NCBI GenBank assembly: GCA_945952585.1 | Contig: CAMFII010000002.1 | Coordinates: forward strand, 620,001-684,000 | Length of the DNA: 64,000 bases | Reading direction: 5' to 3' | Origin: an uncultured Rhodobacter sp. | Lineage (GTDB): Bacteria; Pseudomonadota; Alphaproteobacteria; Rhodobacterales; Rhodobacteraceae | Shown: positions 62,201 to 64,000 of the stretch, one piece after another | Numbering within the stretch: position 1 is the first letter of the stretch | How the letters are laid out: every line of letters begins with the position of its first letter | Notes under the pieces: model-generated | Database searches by the model: none | Told to the model about the DNA's origin: nothing | What the model saw: the letters and a program-made list of their open reading frames with translations, nothing else | Translations under genes and position numbers: made by a program

Positions 62201-62603
62201 GGATTGTCGCTAGGAAGGCGGCCAGATGCGGCCCGGCGGGTTCGGGCGTGCGGTAGATGACCAGATCAGGGGCGATGTCCTCGGGGTAATCGAAAGGCCA
62301 GTGCTCGGCAGTATCCTCGACGAAGAAGTCGAACGGGTTATAGACGGTCATGTCCGCGACCAGATCGACCTCGATCTTCAGCTCGCGCACCGGTTCGGGG
62401 AAGACGTATCGCGCCAGCCAGTTGCCGTAGGGGTCCTGCTGGTGGTTCACGAAATGCGGCTCGGGCCCGACCTTCAGCGAATGCGAGACGACCCGGGTGC
62501 GGCTGTGCGGCGCCGGGCGCAGGCGGATCACCTGCGGCCCGAGCGTCACCGGCCGGTCGTATTTGTAATGCGTCAGGTGGTGGATCGAGGCGAGGATGGA
62601 CAT
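59289..62603 (-). CDS. Transglutaminase / DUF2126 putative amidoligase fusion protein
   Basis: 1104 aa. Residues 1-300 are a transglutaminase-like unit: [20 protein letters not shown], active Cys in [14 protein letters not shown], His in [10 protein letters not shown], Asp in [12 protein letters not shown]. The rest is DUF2126, a putative amidoligase: [76 protein letters not shown] and [16 protein letters not shown]. It is the first gene of the operon; the ATP-grasp gene starts 1 bp after its stop. Having both bond-breaking and bond-making domains suggests turnover of a peptide tag or side-chain modification. Confidence 0.9.
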   Translation of the reverse strand: MSILASIHHLTHYKYDRPVTLGPQVIRLRPAPHSRTRVVSHSLKVGPEPHFVNHQQDPYGNWLARYVFPEPVRELKIEVDLVADMTVYNPFDFFVEDTAEHWPFDYPEDIAPDLVIYRTPEPAGPHLAAFLATIPRERQRTVDFVVGLNARVAQEVGYVIRMEPGVQTPEETFGRGTGSCRDSSWLLVQALRHLGFAARFVSGYLIQLKPDLKALDGPTGTEVDFTDLHAWCEVYLPGAGWIGLDPTSGLLTGESHIPLAATPHYRNAAPIAGMASFAEVDFGFDMKVRRVAEHPRITMPFSDAAWAELDALGKKVDAALQKGDVRLTMGGEPTFVSTLDFEAPEWNTDAVGPTKRLFADQLIRRLRDRFAPGGFLHYGQGKWYPGETLPRWTFSLYWRRDGKPIWQDQALIAEEGADTKATADTAQALLGEIAGELGLPADHVVPAFEDPAEWIVKEGNLPENVTPENSKLKDAEERARIARVFGRGLTEPSGFVLPVQRWQAKSTKGWVTEKWPLRRGHLFLVPGDSPVGYRLPLGALPYVPPAAFPYINPADPFEDRPPLPEPANAAGRPLPVSTRTAVPQGEGQIAQTISEVGGSVRTALSVEPRDGRLCVFMPPVERIEDYLELVAAAETAARKLGLPVHIEGYAPPHDPRLNVIRVAPDPGVIEVNIHPAHSWEDCVATTEAVYEEARQVRLGADKFMIDGKHTGTGGGNHVVVGGATPADSPFLRRPDLLKSLILHWARHPSLSYLFSGLFIGPTSQAPRIDEARHDALYELEMALAQIPAPGQGQQPMPWLVDRLLRNLLVDVTGNTHRAEICIDKLYSPDGPTGRLGLVEFRGFEMPPNPRMSLAQQLLLRAIIARMWQNPLSGPLPRWGISLHDRFMLPHFLWEDFLDVLRDLKDHGFEMQPDWFVAQAEFRFPFCGEVTYEGTTLELRQALEPWHVLGETGAIGGTVRYTDSSVERLQVKLTTTDPDRYTVACNGRTVPLTKTATNGVAVAAVRFKAWQPAMALHPVLPVNAPLTFDIYDRWSGRALGGCVYHVAHPGGRNYDTFPVNGNEAEARRLARFTANGHRPGQYLPPQEVPHPEFPMTLDLRRAPGL

Positions 62604-62750
62604 CGTCGGACTGGTCTGCTGGGGCTCTTGCCCGAATTCGTTTCACATCTGTCCAACCCACGCCACGGATTAATGCGGCTTTCCCGGGCCAGCGCCGGGG
62701 CGGGTGGTTTCTTCGCCGAAATGCCTATTATTTGTGCAAACGGTGACGGC

Positions 62751-63359
62751 TCAGCGTGCGATGAGCCTGTCCACGCTCCGCCCGACCCTGTCCAGATGCC
62801 GCGCCCGGCTTTCCGCGGTCGAGCTGTCCATCAGGTAGTGGGCGGCAAAGGCCTTGCGCGTCCGTCCACAGAGAAGGCCGATCCCGCGCATCAGCGTGCG
62901 CTTGCCGGGCGCGCCGACCAGAAGCGTCAGCCAGCGGCTCGCCCCGCAGGTGGTGAAGACGCCCAGCCGTTCGATGTGAGTCAGGCCCGGACGGATATCC
63001 TGGCCTTCGGCTTGCGGCAGGTGGAATGCGACCTCGGGCAGGAGCACCCGGTCGAGCCAGCCTTTCAGCATTGCCGGCAAGCCATACCACCAGGTCGGAT
63101 AGACGAAGATCAGGGTGTTGCACCACAAAAGGTCGTCCAACTCTTGCGCGACCGGCACGCGGTTGGCCGGAGCATCGCCATTGGACCGCCATTCCGCCAG
63201 GCTCAGGGAGGGGCGGAAATCAATGGCGTACAGATCGGTCAGCCGAACGTCTGCCCCCGCTGCCGACAAGCGGTCCAGCACCCGGTCGCGCACGGCGGCG
63301 GTAAAGCTCGCGTCGCTTGGATGGCAGAAGACAATCAGTGCGCGGATCACGGTCGGCAT
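62751..63359 (-). CDS. NAD(P)H-quinone-reductase-type flavodoxin-fold oxidoreductase
   Basis: 202 aa, start ATG 63359 with GGGGAG 9 nt upstream. Flavodoxin-like fold of the NQO1/MdaB/KefF family: RALIVFCHPSDASFTAAV with its FMN/FAD-binding loop, then LIFVYPTWWYGLPAMLKGWLDRVL, the hallmark of the family, and GVFTTCGASRW. It reduces quinones or related electrophiles with two electrons. It is transcribed alone in the minus direction. Confidence 0.87.
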   Translation of the reverse strand: MPTVIRALIVFCHPSDASFTAAVRDRVLDRLSAAGADVRLTDLYAIDFRPSLSLAEWRSNGDAPANRVPVAQELDDLLWCNTLIFVYPTWWYGLPAMLKGWLDRVLLPEVAFHLPQAEGQDIRPGLTHIERLGVFTTCGASRWLTLLVGAPGKRTLMRGIGLLCGRTRKAFAAHYLMDSSTAESRARHLDRVGRSVDRLIAR

Positions 63360-63510
63360 GTCTCGCTCCCCGTCATGTCTCATCTTGGATATCCTTGGGG
63401 GTAGTCCATGCCTGGACGAACTGCCAGCGAAACATCGGGATGGGCGAACCCACAAGCCGCAAGGGCAGAGACCGTGCAAGGAAGGAATGACGCCCCTGCG
63501 GTCGCCGGGG

Positions 63511-64000
63511 TCAATAGCCCGTCATCTCGAGATAACCGCGCCCGGACCGGCTGCCCTCGATGCGGATCGGCCCCTCCCAGTAGGGGACGCTGACCGCCAT
63601 CCACGCTTGCGGATTGAGCGCGCGCACCGTCACGTCAAGATCGCGCGCGGGCAGGTCCAGCCGCCAGCCGATGGGCACGTCGCGCCCCGCGACCTTCGCC
63701 TGTTCAAGCGGCTTCAGGGTCAGGGCCCCAGGGGGCAGCGGCGTGGGCGTGCCATCGGCGGCGATCCAGGTGGCCGAGGTGAAGCCCGCGCCGCCATCCC
63801 GCAGGCGGAACGCCATCAGCCGCGCGCCATCGTCGAACATGAGCGAGAACCAGTCCCAGCCGGTCTGGTCAGCCGCCAGCGGCTGGCTCGACCACTCGCG
63901 GTCAAGCCAGGCCTGGCCGGTCACCTGCACCGCTCTGCCCGGCAGGTCGAGCTGCCCCGAGACGCGGTAGAAGGGCTGCGAATAGTAGTGGCTTGCCTGT
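63511..64000 (-). CDS. AttH/carotenoid 1,2-hydratase-like lipocalin-fold protein, partial
   Basis: The C-terminal 162 residues of a gene cut by the right edge. SHYYSQPFYRVSGQLDLPG, TGQAWLDREWSSQPL and the ending GRGYLEMTGY match the C-terminal half of the AttH/CrtC-like lipocalin family, in which TGxxWxDREW is the strongest motif. Members include CrtC (carotenoid 1,2-hydratase) and proteins encoded with ABC exporters of the LolCDE/MacB type. The WDWFSLMFDDGARLMAFRLR segment favours the AttH side. The full-length start lies outside the window. Confidence 0.8.
   Translation of the reverse strand, partial: QASHYYSQPFYRVSGQLDLPGRAVQVTGQAWLDREWSSQPLAADQTGWDWFSLMFDDGARLMAFRLRDGGAGFTSATWIAADGTPTPLPPGALTLKPLEQAKVAGRDVPIGWRLDLPARDLDVTVRALNPQAWMAVSVPYWEGPIRIEGSRSGRGYLEMTGY

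Noticed and set aside
1-64000. tRNA, rRNA, insertion sequence, integrase or phage genes
   Set aside because: No tRNA cloverleaf, rRNA segment, transposase motif, terminal inverted repeats or att-like duplication was found by reading; short or diverged tRNAs could still be missed without a covariance search.

Overview
The window looks like a chromosomal segment of a high-GC alphaproteobacterium, most likely Rhodobacterales (Rhodobacter/Paracoccus/Roseobacter relatives). The evidence is the strong G/C bias at third codon positions, the frequent GTGA and ATGA start/stop overlaps, a VPLPA-type C-terminal sorting signal, DUF2585 and DUF3307 proteins, and the style of the sulfate, phosphonate and polyamine-type transport operons. 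No rRNA, tRNA, CRISPR array, transposase or phage gene was recognised. The segment reads as core and niche-adaptation chromosome rather than a mobile island. Both ends cut genes: phnJ on the left and an AttH/CrtC-like gene on the right.

Layout. 1-3.4 kb: the end of a C-P lyase operon (phnJ', phnK, phnL, phnN, phnM), closed by a strong bidirectional terminator facing a 1066-aa VWA-domain protein. 6.9-14.7 kb: an SHMT-like PLP enzyme, a divergent LysR regulator, an enolase-superfamily dehydratase, and a complete polyamine-type ABC importer (binding protein, ATPase, two permeases). 14.8-18.8 kb: a tightly overlapping operon of vanadium haloperoxidase, CRTAC1-type FG-GAP/ASPIC protein and iron-type alcohol dehydrogenase. 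18.9-26.2 kb: a DUF502 protein, a ThuB/ThuA-like pair and small envelope or signalling proteins. 26.2-29.2 kb: a FecR plus CHASE2-adenylate cyclase pair. 29.5-33.8 kb: a sulfate importer (sbp-cysT-cysW-cysA) preceded by a structured leader and followed by an Lrp/AsnC regulator. 33.8-38 kb: envelope proteins, including one with a long Gly-Ala repeat tail.

38.2-45.7 kb is rich in lipid genes: MprF, an AAA ATPase, a SIS isomerase, then PlsC-, CdsA- and CDP-alcohol phosphatidyltransferase-like genes that overlap end to end, and a MaoC protein. 45.8-54.3 kb is a LacI-regulated carbohydrate operon: binding protein, two permeases, a 62-aa membrane protein, two ATPases and a DhaK-DhaL kinase. Two identical palindromic operators 30 bp apart lie in front of it. 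54.3-62.6 kb (mostly minus strand) holds a DMT exporter and a four-gene run of DUF2126/transglutaminase, circularly permuted ATP-grasp/alpha-E, transglutaminase and DUF2585. This run resembles the predicted but functionally unresolved amidoligase/peptide-tagging systems. A flavodoxin-fold oxidoreductase and the partial AttH/CrtC-like gene end the window.

The most interesting items are: a two-hairpin dispersed repeat present at two places, one of them read in frame as an N-terminal extension of PhnK; the haloperoxidase/CRTAC1/alcohol dehydrogenase operon; the ATP-grasp/transglutaminase operon with its DUF2585 partner; the twin operators of the DhaK-type sugar operon; and the folded leader of the sulfate operon.
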